Origin: Streptomyces sp. RP5T
GTDB taxonomy: Bacteria; Actinomycetota; Actinomycetes; Streptomycetales; Streptomycetaceae
Assembly (NCBI RefSeq): GCF_003933965.1
Contig: NZ_RSAJ01000010.1
Span: 1-43,620, forward strand
Length of the DNA: 43,620 bases
Reading direction: 5' to 3'
Part shown: positions 32,690-40,183 of the stretch, piece after piece
Position numbering within the stretch: position 1 is the first letter of the stretch
Layout of the letters: each line of letters starts with the position of its first letter
Program-made: the position numbers and the translations under genes
Notes under the pieces: generated by a model
Told to the model about the DNA's origin: nothing
Database searches by the model: none
Seen by the model: the letters and a program-made list of their open reading frames with translations, nothing else

Positions 32690-33152
32690 GCGCTGTGCGG
32701 CGGGCGTGCGCCGACGGAGACAAGAGCCGGTGCACTCCCTGTCGCTGCTGCCCCGGCTCGTCGCGGATGTCGACGTGATCGTGCTGTGCACTCCGCTCAC
32801 CGCGGCGGCGCGCGGGATCTTCGACGCCGCACTTCTGTCCCGCGTCAAGGACAGCGTCCTGCTCGTCAACGTGTCCTGAGGCGCGTTCGTTGACACCGAC
32901 GCCCTGCTGAAAAAGGTGCACGGCGGCCTGCTGAAGGAGGTGCACGGCGGCCGGCTGCGGGCTGCCCTGGACGTGACCGACCCCGAACCGCTCCCGCCGG
33001 GCCATCCGCTCCGGACCGCGCCCGGTGTCCTGGTCACCCCGCACGTCGGCGCTTTCACCCCCGGCCTGTGGCCCCGTCTCGAGGCGCTCGTGCGACGGCA
33101 TTTGGCCCGGTTAGCTGCGGACGGGGAATGGGAGAACGTCGTCACGCTCTGA
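32690..33152 (+). pseudogene. D-2-hydroxyacid dehydrogenase remnant
   Basis: Fragments of a D-isomer-specific 2-hydroxyacid dehydrogenase C-terminal half: LVADVDVIVLCTPLTAAARG, LLSRVKDSVLLVNVS, then GAFVDTDALL, ALDVTDPEPLPPGHPL, and VLVTPHVGAFTPG. A TGA stop (32877-32879) stands where the family has Arg (NVSRG), consistent with a CGA to TGA change, and the frame then continues. A tandem duplication (GGTGCACGGCGGCC twice, 32915-32950) inserts residues in the next segment. The Rossmann start is only visible in other frames and the first half is missing. A TTA codon occurs near 33108. Confidence 0.75.
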
Positions 33153-33191
33153 CACCGGGCCGCCGTGTTCCGCACTCGATGGCCGTCGGCG

Positions 33192-33218
33192 TGTCACACG
33201 TACCCTCGCCGCCCGGTC
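33192..33218 (+). promoter_or_regulatory. ECF41-type promoter, exact match, on a pseudogene
   Basis: Plus strand TGTCACA-N16-GGTC, 50 nt before the ATG of the collapsed hydrolase operon copy. The spacing to the ATG is almost the same as in the intact operon (47 nt). Confidence 0.82.
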
Positions 33219-33267
33219 TGCGGTGGGGGAGTGCCTCCGGACTCCACCGCCCGTAAAGGACCGCGCC

Positions 33268-33631
33268 ATGAGTGACATCGTTCTCGAACCCGCCGGGCAG
33301 GACTGCGCCGACCCCACCGCGAAGCCGCCGCTGCTGGGAGCCGGGCACCCGCAAGCACCTGGACGACGTCCAGTCCGGACCTACAGCCGCCCCCCGGCGG
33401 CCGGTGGCCGACGTTGCGCTGCTCGCGAGCACCTCGGCCCCCGCCTGGCGGGACACCCCGTCCTGGGGCTGGTGGAGACCGAGGACTCTCACGTCCCGGC
33501 CCCAGGTGCAGATTTTCGTGGTCGGCGCGAAGGCCACGTCCGTGACCGCCGACGCCTTCCAGGCGGTCGCCGTCTCCCACCGGGGCGACGGCGACCGCCT
33601 GATCGATGAGGCGGTACGGGCCACTGGCTGA
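33268..33631 (+). pseudogene. Collapsed duplicate of the two-hydrolase operon
   Basis: The first 23 codons (MSDIVLEPAGQDCADPTAKP and on) match the N-terminus of the fold-3 esterase at 3558-4508. After a frameshift, TRKHLDDVQ matches its ARKLLDDVQ. The sequence then jumps to RPVADVALLASTSAPAWRD and VTADAFQAVAVSHRGDGDRL. These match the C-terminus of the second hydrolase at 4557-5276 (RPVAEVALAEGASAPAWRD; ASHAVSVSRPGDVARL). One deletion has removed about 1.5 kb relative to the intact operon and joined the two ends. The intact promoter upstream shows the duplicate was once a regulon member. Confidence 0.8.
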
Positions 33632-33730
33632 ACTGCCTTGCTGTTGAGGCGAGGTGTCCGCGGCACCACGCCGTCCTTGCGGACCCGGCTCCGCCACGGA
33701 CGTAGGGCCGCCTACTTCGGGAGCGCATTC

Positions 33731-34072
33731 ATGAGCACGGACGAGCAGGCCGCTCGCGGGCTGGCCGAACTGGAGTCCTACTTGTGCCAGGAGGCCCATC
33801 TCGGCGCCGCCCGGCTGCGCGTGGCCGCCTTCCTGGCCCAGTCGGCAGGGCTGAGCCACCGGCAGAAGAGGGACATCGAGGAGTGGTACCTCGACGAGCA
33901 GAAGTACGTCGCGGCGACGGTGACCCAGCACATCGCCGACAGCATCGCCCGGGCCGACTCGGCCAGGCACCGCAGCTTCCTCCGATGGATGCGGTGGCTG
34001 CTCACCGGTGTGACCGCTCTGGCCCTGCTGACCTTCGTGGGCACTGTACTTCTCGTCAGCGCTCACCCCTGA
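33731..34072 (+). CDS. Hypothetical protein with a C-terminal membrane anchor
   Basis: A 113-residue protein I do not recognise. Residues 1-85 are helical and charged (ARGLAELESYLCQEAHLGAA; QKRDIEEWYLDEQKYVAATV). Residues 90-110 are one hydrophobic helix (WLLTGVTALALLTFVGTVLL), leaving only a few residues after it. The topology is that of a tail-anchored protein with its helical domain in the cytoplasm. GGGAG precedes the ATG at 33731. It has no ECF41-type promoter and no operon partner. The 34073-34336 gap after it holds no gene. Confidence 0.65.
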   Translation: MSTDEQAARGLAELESYLCQEAHLGAARLRVAAFLAQSAGLSHRQKRDIEEWYLDEQKYVAATVTQHIADSIARADSARHRSFLRWMRWLLTGVTALALLTFVGTVLLVSAHP

Positions 34073-34336
34073 TCCTCTCCGCGGCCCCGTTGAGAGCGGG
34101 GAAGAACGGCATTTCCGAGCGGCCGCGGCCACCCGTGACTCCGGAGCGTGGGCGCCGCCCTGGAACCGTCCTACGCGCCCGGGCGCTTCGCCCACCCCAG
34201 CTCGGCACGGCGGACCTGCACGCCCAGACCCCGATCGACTCCGCCCGTGCGCCTGCTGAGCCTGCTCCCCGGCCCCGCCGGCCCTGACACAGTCGGCGGC
34301 TGTGCCCGGTCGTTGGTGGGGAAGGAGCTCGTCGGC

Positions 34337-34945
34337 TCAGGCCCAGGCGACGGCATCCTCGTGCGCGAGGCGCGGCATGCGGTCGAACGCCGGAGGGCCC
34401 GCAGGGTGGCCAATGTTGACGACGAGCACGGAGTGCCAGGAATTGCCGGGGAAGAACTCCTTGTCGATCCCCGCCGCGTCGAAGCCCGCCATGGGCCCGG
34501 CCGCGAGGCCGCAGGCACGGACGGCGAGGATGAAGTAACCCGCCTGGAGGGGGCCGTTGAAGGACGTGATGCCGTCCCGCTGGGCGGGATCGGCAGCGAA
34601 GTGCTCCCGCAGCTCGGGCTTGATCGGCAGGATGTGCGGGATGTGCTCGTGGAAGCGGTCGTCCACGGCCAGGACCGCGACGACGGGGGCGGAGGCCGAC
34701 TTGGGCCGGTTCCCCTCGTCGAGGTGTGGCAGCAGGCGTTCCTTGCCCTCCGGCGTGCGGACGTACAGGACGCGCAGGGGCTGCAGGTTCGCGGCGGTCG
34801 GGGCCCAGCGGGCCAGTTCCCAGATGCCGGTCAGCGTCGCGTCGTCGACCGGTGTGCCGGCGAAGGAGTACGCGGTGCGCGCGTCGGTGAAGAGGGCGGC
34901 CCGGGCGTCGGAACCGACCCGGGAAAGAGGGACCGAGGTGATCAC
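34337..34945 (-). CDS. Nitroreductase-family protein (RutE/HadB-like)
   Basis: A 202-residue FMN-dependent nitroreductase of the subgroup that includes RutE malonic-semialdehyde reductase. The FMN-binding start is FTDARTAYSF, and the core is WAPTAANLQPLRVLYVRTPE with PTAANLQP as signature. The C-terminal AGFDAAGIDKEFFPG and VVNIGHP are also typical. It reduces enals, nitro compounds or quinones with NAD(P)H. The GTG start at 34945 has AGGAGAG upstream. It is divergent from a HxlR-type regulator across a 105-nt gap with an inverted repeat, the usual arrangement for substrate-induced reductases. Confidence 0.88.
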   Translation of the reverse strand: MITSVPLSRVGSDARAALFTDARTAYSFAGTPVDDATLTGIWELARWAPTAANLQPLRVLYVRTPEGKERLLPHLDEGNRPKSASAPVVAVLAVDDRFHEHIPHILPIKPELREHFAADPAQRDGITSFNGPLQAGYFILAVRACGLAAGPMAGFDAAGIDKEFFPGNSWHSVLVVNIGHPAGPPAFDRMPRLAHEDAVAWA

Positions 34946-34991
34946 GTCGAACTCTCCTAGCTTGTAAACACAAAGCTGCTTGGTCTATCGA

Positions 34992-35016
34992 TGTCACTTC
35001 GAAAAACAGAGTGACA
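34992..35016. promoter_or_regulatory. Inverted repeat in the nitroreductase/HxlR gap (probable operator)
   Basis: TGTCACT (34992-34998) and AGTGACA (35010-35016) are a perfect 7-bp inverted pair with an 11-nt spacer. Direct repeats ACAAAGCTG flank it (near 34970 and 35014). Although it contains TGTCAC, there is no GGTC at 16 nt, so it is better read as an HxlR operator than as an ECF41-type promoter. Confidence 0.6.
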
Positions 35017-35050
35017 AAGCTGAGCGTAGCACCCTGGCTATCCTGGAAAC

Positions 35051-35473
35051 ATGACGGAAGCAGCGGACCCCCGATCGTCCCGCGCGGGCGACGCCCTCAC
35101 CGGGCAGCACCATCCGGCAGCCTGCGACGGTGCCCTGACGAGGGCGTTCGGCTTCCTCGGCAAGCGGTGGAACGGCGTCATTCTGGCCACGCTGCAGCAC
35201 GGGCCCCTGGGCTACGCCGAGTTGCGGCGCGCGGTGGAAGGCATCAGCGACTCCGTCCTGTCGGAGCGCCTGTCCGAGCTGTCCGGCGCGGGACTCACCG
35301 TGCGCGAGGTCGAGCCCGGACCGCCGGTCATGGTCCGCTACCGGCTCACCCAGGACGGGACAGCCCTCATGCCCATCCTCGGCGAGCTGGCCGGTTGGGC
35401 GTCCCGTCACCTGCCCGAAGCGCCGGCCGTCCCCCAGCGCCGCGCCAGGACGCGCCCTTCCCGGCTCACGTGA
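35051..35473 (+). CDS. HxlR family transcriptional regulator
   Basis: A 140-residue HxlR-type winged-helix regulator. The conserved cysteine is in HPAACDGALTRAFGFLGKRW (about 22-41). The wing and recognition region are ELRRAVEGISDSVLSERLSEL and LTVREVEPG, with the family ending YRLTQDGTALMPIL. HxlR proteins sense aldehydes or redox state through such a cysteine. It probably controls itself and the divergent nitroreductase. A 10-bp hairpin follows 65 nt after the stop. Confidence 0.9.
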   Translation: MTEAADPRSSRAGDALTGQHHPAACDGALTRAFGFLGKRWNGVILATLQHGPLGYAELRRAVEGISDSVLSERLSELSGAGLTVREVEPGPPVMVRYRLTQDGTALMPILGELAGWASRHLPEAPAVPQRRARTRPSRLT

Positions 35474-35537
35474 GCTGTCGCGGCGACCAGGCATCAGCCG
35501 ACGTGGCCCGCATCCGGTCGGCGGAAGGGCGCCCCGC

Positions 35538-35560
35538 CGCACCCCGGCTGCCGGGGTGCG
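35538..35560 (+). terminator. Terminator hairpin after the HxlR gene
   Basis: CGCACCCCGG (35538-35547) pairs perfectly with CCGGGGTGCG (35551-35560) over a 3-nt loop. The rest of the gap up to about 35860 holds no credible gene. Confidence 0.6.
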
Positions 35561-35863
35561 CACCAGAGCGACCTCCAGGCTACGAAGTCATCGGCGAGAC
35601 CGTCCGGCGGGCGCAGCGGTCCGTTCCCGGGTGGGCCTCCCCGGCTTTGCGGCAGGCAGCCTACGAAGGTCACGGGCACCGGCCACCGTTCTCGTGCACC
35701 ATCCGGACCCGGACTCCGTCGCCCTGGACGAGGAATTCGCACCGCACCCGCGTAGACCGACCCAGCACCGCGAACGCCGTGACCCGGCGAAACCGTACTG
35801 GTGTGAGGCTTACGTGTCCGTCCCGGGGGCAGGTTGCGACCGCAGGGGCCAATAGGGGACTGT

Positions 35864-35875
35864 TGCCGTACGGCA
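35864..35875. promoter_or_regulatory. 12-bp palindrome upstream of the phosphatase operon
   Basis: TGCCGTACGGCA is a perfect palindrome about 20 nt before the AGGAAGG ribosome-like site. It could be an operator or overlap the -35 of the SpoIIE-phosphatase/B12/STAS operon. The role is inferred from position. Confidence 0.4.
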
Positions 35876-35986
35876 GTATTTGTCAATTGCAGGAAGGTGG
35901 TGGGGTGCGCACGACGCGTGCCTCCGCTTGTGTCTTTCTACCGTGGTACGTCCGCCCGTCCGTCCGAGCCCGGCCTCCGGAGCGGC

Positions 35987-37597
35987 GTGACCAGGGCCGA
36001 GGCCCCCTACCCCGTGCTCGTCACCGACCGCGAGGGCGGTCTCGTGTACCTGAACGAGGCGGCTCGGCTGCTCCTGCCCGACGTCGCCACCGGCGACCCG
36101 CTCGACCGGAAGGCGCCGTCCTGGCTCACCCCGCCCCTGCCGGGTGCCGGTGACGAGGCGCCCGGCGCCGCGCGGCCCATGACCGGTTCCGTCGACGGGC
36201 GGTTCTTCGAGGCACACCACACCGTCGACGACGACGGCCACCTGGTGTGGTGGCTGATCGACTGCACGGACCGGCACCTGGCCGAGACCGCGCTGCGGGA
36301 CGCGCGGACCCGCTCCGAGGTGCTCTCCGAGGTCTCCAGTGCCCTGCTGTCGACACTGAACGTGCCGCGCTGCATGGAAGTGGCCGCCTCCATGGCCGCC
36401 GAGCACCTCGCCGAGGCCGCCGTCCTCATCGCCCCGCCCCAGGGGCGGCGCCATCCGCTGACGTACGCGCATCGCGGCGGGGCGGTCACCCAGGAGCAGC
36501 GCAAGGTGGACGTCTCGGGCGTGCCGGGGCTCGGTGAGGCCCTCCAGGGCTTCCCGCCGGTGCCGGCCCGCTGGATCGATCCGAACAGCATTCCCGCGTG
36601 GGTGATCCCGGACGGCTTCGCCGGTCCCGTCGGCTCCGTCATCGTCACCCCGCTGCCCGGGCACGGCGTGCCGGCCGGCGCGCTGATCCTGCTGCGCTCC
36701 AGCACCGAGCGCGCCTTCACCGAGGGCGAGGAGGTGTTCGCGCGCCTGTTCGCGGCGCGGGCCGGTGCGGCCCTGTCGGCGGCCCGGCTCTACACCGAGC
36801 AGACGGCCATCACCGCCACCCTGATGCGCGATCTGCTGCCGCCCGCGCTCCAACACGTCCACGGCGTCGAGTACGCCGGGAGCTACCGGGCCTCCAAGGA
36901 CCACGAGCAGGTCGGCGGGGACTTCTACGACGTCCACCCCGGAGCCGATCCCTCGCAGGAGACCCTCGTCGTTCTGGGCGACGTCGCGGGCAAGGGACTC
37001 GACGCGGCGGTCCTCACGGGCAAGATCCGCAATACGCTCCAGGCGCTGCTGCCCCTGGCCGAGGACCACGAACGGATCCTGAACCTCCTCAACGGAGCCC
37101 TGCTCTCCTCGCACCACACCCGATTCGCCACCCTCGTGCTCGCCTCCGTGCGCCGCCGGGCCGGGCGGACGGAACTGCGCCTGACCAGTGCCGGACATCC
37201 GCCACCGCTGATCGTCCGCACCGACGGCACGGTGGAGGAGGTGCCCACCAAGGGGACGCTGGTCGGCGCGTTGCCCGCGGTGCGCGCGCAGACGGTGGAG
37301 ACGGTCCTCGCCCCCGGAGAGACCTGTCTGCTCTACACCGACGGCGTCATCGAGGCCCGCGGCGGCCCTCTGGGCGACGACTTCTTCGGTGAGCGCCGGC
37401 TCGAGCGGGCGCTGTCGGACTGCGCGGGCATGCCGGCCGAGGCCGTTGTCGAGCGGGTGCAGATGCTGGCCACCCAGTGGCTGGGCGGCGGGCGCCACGA
37501 CGACATGGCCGTGGTGGCCGTCAGCGCGCCCAGGCCCGGCTCGCTGACCGCCGTCAACGGACACCCGCACCGTATCGACGGCAGGAGGGGCAGGTGA
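35987..37597 (+). CDS. PAS-GAF-PP2C (SpoIIE) phosphatase
   Basis: About 536 residues. A PAS-like N-terminal domain begins APYPVLVTDREGGLVYLNEA (quoted in part) and ends near DCTDRHLAETALRDAR. A GAF domain follows to about residue 275. The SpoIIE/PP2C phosphatase has metal aspartates in VGGDFYDV, LGDVAGKGLDAAVL, LYTDGVIE and GRHDDMAVV. It should dephosphorylate the STAS protein encoded two genes downstream. GTG 35987 (GGAG upstream) begins right at the PAS domain; GTG 35900, with AGGA five bases upstream, is an equally possible longer start. Its stop overlaps the next start (GTGA). Confidence 0.88.
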   Translation: MTRAEAPYPVLVTDREGGLVYLNEAARLLLPDVATGDPLDRKAPSWLTPPLPGAGDEAPGAARPMTGSVDGRFFEAHHTVDDDGHLVWWLIDCTDRHLAETALRDARTRSEVLSEVSSALLSTLNVPRCMEVAASMAAEHLAEAAVLIAPPQGRRHPLTYAHRGGAVTQEQRKVDVSGVPGLGEALQGFPPVPARWIDPNSIPAWVIPDGFAGPVGSVIVTPLPGHGVPAGALILLRSSTERAFTEGEEVFARLFAARAGAALSAARLYTEQTAITATLMRDLLPPALQHVHGVEYAGSYRASKDHEQVGGDFYDVHPGADPSQETLVVLGDVAGKGLDAAVLTGKIRNTLQALLPLAEDHERILNLLNGALLSSHHTRFATLVLASVRRRAGRTELRLTSAGHPPPLIVRTDGTVEEVPTKGTLVGALPAVRAQTVETVLAPGETCLLYTDGVIEARGGPLGDDFFGERRLERALSDCAGMPAEAVVERVQMLATQWLGGGRHDDMAVVAVSAPRPGSLTAVNGHPHRIDGRRGR

Positions 37598-38679
37598 ACG
37601 CGTCCGCCGCGGTGGCGGAGCAGCTGTGGCAGGCCGTCACCGCCGGCGACGAACGCACCGCCGCCCTGACCGTCCGCCAGGCCCTGCAGGACGGCATGGA
37701 CGAGGAGACTCTGCTGCTGGAGGTGGTCGCGCCGGTCCAGACAAGGGTCGGGACCGAATGGGCCGCCGATCGCATCACCGTCGCCCAGGAGCACGCGGCC
37801 ACCGCCATCAACGAGCGCGTGGTCGCCTACATGGCCCACCTGCGACACCAGGACGGCGAGACACACCGTACGGCTGTCCGCGGCCGGGTCACCGTGAGCT
37901 GCGTCGACGGCGAGTGGCACGCCTTTCCCGCCCGCATCGTCGCCGAGGTCCTCTCACTCAGAGGCTGGCGGGTCGACTTCCTCGGCGCCCAGACGCCCAC
38001 CCTGCACCTGGTCGCCCACCTGCACCGCAGCAACCCCGAGGCCGTTCTGCTGTCCGGGTCGCTGCCCGTGCGCCTGCCGACCGCGCACGCCGCCATCACG
38101 GCCTGCCAGGCCGTCGGCGTGCCCGTCCTGGCGGGCGGACGGGCCTTCGGACCCGACGGCCGCTACGCCCGCAGCCTGCGCGCCGACCGCTGGGCGGCCG
38201 ACGCGCGTGGCGCCGTGGCCGTGCTGGAGGACGGAATGACCCGCCCCGACACCTCGGCGAGCCGACATGCGGTCGACGATCTGCCGCACCTGACCGACCA
38301 GGAGTACACCATGGTCGTCCAGTCCCGTCCCCAGCTCGTCAAACAGGCCCTGATCGACCTGGAGTCCCGCTTCCCCGCCGTGCGCGGGTACAGCGACGAC
38401 CAGCGCGAGCGGACGGTCGAGGACCTGGCCCACGTCGTCGACTTCCTGGCAGCCGCCCTCTACGTCGACGACGCCGACCTGTTCACCGACTTCCTCACCT
38501 GGACGGCCCACATCCTGCAGGTCCGCAACGTACCCACGGACTCCCTGACCGCCGGCCTGGATGTCCTCGGCGGACGGCTGTACGACTTCCCCCGCGCCTC
38601 CCGGCTGATCAGCCGGGGCGTCACTGCCCTGGCCGCGAGATCCGTTCCGCCCGTACCCGGTTCCGGGGTCGCCGTATGA
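37594..38679 (+). CDS. Cobalamin-binding protein with a CarH-type Wx9EH motif
   Basis: A 361-residue protein. Residues 1-90 form a helical B12-cap (methionine-synthase-like) with Trp56 and Glu66-His67, exactly the Wx9EH pattern of CarH-type adenosylcobalamin photoreceptors. Residues about 98-215 form the Rossmann-like B12-binding domain. Its His109 is in EWHAFP, a variant of DxHxxG with the lower axial ligand kept, and SGSL (154-157) and GG (181-182) are the other B12 signatures. Residues 245-345 are an extra helical domain of unknown type. There is no DNA-binding domain. It overlaps the phosphatase gene by 4 nt and the STAS gene by 4 nt, so it probably controls partner switching in response to light or B12 (inference). 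Confidence 0.85.
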   Translation: MNASAAVAEQLWQAVTAGDERTAALTVRQALQDGMDEETLLLEVVAPVQTRVGTEWAADRITVAQEHAATAINERVVAYMAHLRHQDGETHRTAVRGRVTVSCVDGEWHAFPARIVAEVLSLRGWRVDFLGAQTPTLHLVAHLHRSNPEAVLLSGSLPVRLPTAHAAITACQAVGVPVLAGGRAFGPDGRYARSLRADRWAADARGAVAVLEDGMTRPDTSASRHAVDDLPHLTDQEYTMVVQSRPQLVKQALIDLESRFPAVRGYSDDQRERTVEDLAHVVDFLAAALYVDDADLFTDFLTWTAHILQVRNVPTDSLTAGLDVLGGRLYDFPRASRLISRGVTALAARSVPPVPGSGVAV

Positions 38680-39089
38680 GCGACCTTTCACCCGCGGAGT
38701 TCGCCGTCACCGTCGTCCGGGAGAACAGCACCCTGATCGCGCGGGTGGGTGGAGAGCTCGACTACGACACGAGCGACGACCTGGTCACCGCCGTTACCGA
38801 GAACCTGAACGGCGACGACGGTCCCCCGGAGGCCGTGCGTCTCGACTTCAGCGACCTGACGTGGATCGACTCCTCGGGGCTGTCCGCCCTGCTGATGATC
38901 CACCGGCGGGCCCGCGCGCTCGGGGCCGACTTCTACCTGGACAACCGCCCGGAGGTACTTGAGCGGATGCTCGAGATGACCAACGTGCTGGACCACCTCC
39001 TCGGCCGCGACCACTCCGACGCCCCGGGCGGGCAGGTTCTTCCCGGGCCGGGCGGATTGGCCCCAGGCGGGATTGCGGCGGGAACCTGA
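38676..39089 (+). CDS. STAS-domain anti-sigma factor antagonist
   Basis: A 137-residue STAS protein. The fold is seen in VGGELDYDTSDDLVTAV, and the phosphorylatable serine (Ser66 or Ser67) is in LTWIDSSGLSALL. The last 25 residues are a Gly/Pro-rich tail. In partner switching the dephosphorylated STAS protein binds an anti-sigma kinase and frees a sigma factor. Its start overlaps the B12 protein's stop (ATGA), and the phosphatase is in the same operon. No anti-sigma kinase gene is adjacent, so that partner must lie elsewhere. Confidence 0.9.
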   Translation: MSDLSPAEFAVTVVRENSTLIARVGGELDYDTSDDLVTAVTENLNGDDGPPEAVRLDFSDLTWIDSSGLSALLMIHRRARALGADFYLDNRPEVLERMLEMTNVLDHLLGRDHSDAPGGQVLPGPGGLAPGGIAAGT

Positions 39090-39105
39090 GGGCACATGCG
39101 GACGC

Positions 39106-39642
39106 ATGGACACTGACAGCGTCCGGGTGCCGCCGCTGCGGCCCGGTGGCTACGACCCCGCCGCCTACGTCGGCGCGGTGGTGCGCGCTGCCGAGGAGGC
39201 CGGCGTCTCCCCTCGACTGGTGATGGGCATCCTCCACAACGAGGCGTACAAGCCCCACCATCCGCTGCTGGAGCGGCTGTGGCAGTGGTGGAAGCCGGGA
39301 GCGTCCTTCGGGGTGGCCAACATGCACCGGGCCGCCTTCGAGCAGGTACGCCGGGCACACGGCCTGTCCGGGCGCTGGCAGGATCTGCGGGACGACCCCG
39401 CCTTCGCCATCCGCGCGGCGGCGCTGCACCTTAAGGACCTCGACGGCATGCTCCCGGCGCGCCACGTGCGCCGGTACACCCGCGACGAACTCCTCGCCCT
39501 GGGCTACAACGCGGGCGAGCGCAACATGCGCGCCTTCGCCCGCGGCGTACCCCCAGGACCCATGGCGTGGTCCTACCTGCGCCGCTTCCGCGCGTGCCGG
39601 CGTCGTGCCGCCGAAGCCCTGGCAGGCTCGCCTGCGGAGTGA
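39106..39642 (+). CDS. Lytic transglycosylase-like (SLT-fold) protein
   Basis: A 178-residue protein with the soluble lytic transglycosylase pattern: VMGILHNEAYKP with its candidate catalytic Glu, FGVANMHRAAFEQV, and LALGYNAGERNMRAF matching the family's AYNAG motif. No signal peptide or membrane segment is visible, which is odd for a peptidoglycan enzyme. ATG 39106 lies 16 nt after the STAS stop. A TTG at 39073 would give a longer form overlapping the STAS gene. It probably belongs to the end of the phosphatase operon, but the link to signalling is unclear. Confidence 0.7.
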   Translation: MDTDSVRVPPLRPGGYDPAAYVGAVVRAAEEAGVSPRLVMGILHNEAYKPHHPLLERLWQWWKPGASFGVANMHRAAFEQVRRAHGLSGRWQDLRDDPAFAIRAAALHLKDLDGMLPARHVRRYTRDELLALGYNAGERNMRAFARGVPPGPMAWSYLRRFRACRRRAAEALAGSPAE

Positions 39643-40183
39643 CGGGGACCGGGGCGCCTCATCCGTGATGAGCCGTCAGGGAGAGGGCGGTCCACGCCTG
39701 GACTCTCCCGCGACGGGGTGAGCACCACACAACCGGCGCGGACACGCGGGCTGCTGCTGCCGCCGCTGCCACTGCCGGTGTGCGCCGCGGTGGAGGAGCG
39801 CACAATGCGCTCCGCACAGGCGTCGCTGTGCGTGGACGGATACATGCTGTGCGGACGCTGCGTCGGAGCGAGTGTTGGATGGGGCCTTCGCCAGGTTGCT
39901 GTTCTGGGGCCCACACCCTGACCGCCGACACAGCGTGCCGCTGTCCGGTCAGCCGAAAGCCCGACACCGATGCACGGCCGCCCGCCGCGTCCTGCCCGCC
40001 TGACCCTGCGACAGTTGTGCCCGCGTCAGCCGCGTCTGACTCTTGACTATTGCCATCAAGAGAGGTCTGGTCGTGTGAGCCTCGGCAGACGAGGGCGACC
40101 GTTTGCGTTCCTCGGTGGCGCGCCGCCGAGTTCGCCGCGAACTGGTCGTGGTGAAGCCTCCGAACCCCCGACAAGGAGTCCGC
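39643..40183. other. Intergenic region upstream of the Tat esterase
   Basis: 540 nt without a credible gene on either strand. Near its right end is a perfect 7-bp inverted repeat CTCTTGA/TCAAGAG (40040-40046 and 40056-40062) that includes a TTGACT -35-like hexamer. This could be the operator/promoter of the esterase. No TGTCACA-N16-GGTC element is present. Confidence 0.5.

Noticed and set aside
34992..35018. TGTCACT upstream of HxlR as another ECF41-type promoter
   Set aside because: No GGTC at 16 nt. The element is one arm of an inverted repeat better explained as an HxlR operator.
35556..35855. Plus-strand frame of 99 residues between HxlR and the phosphatase
   Set aside because: No domain, Arg/Pro-rich, no ribosome site, and it overlaps the HxlR terminator region.
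39718..39921. Small frame in the gap before the Tat esterase
   Set aside because: Low-complexity sequence with no ribosome site or recognisable feature.
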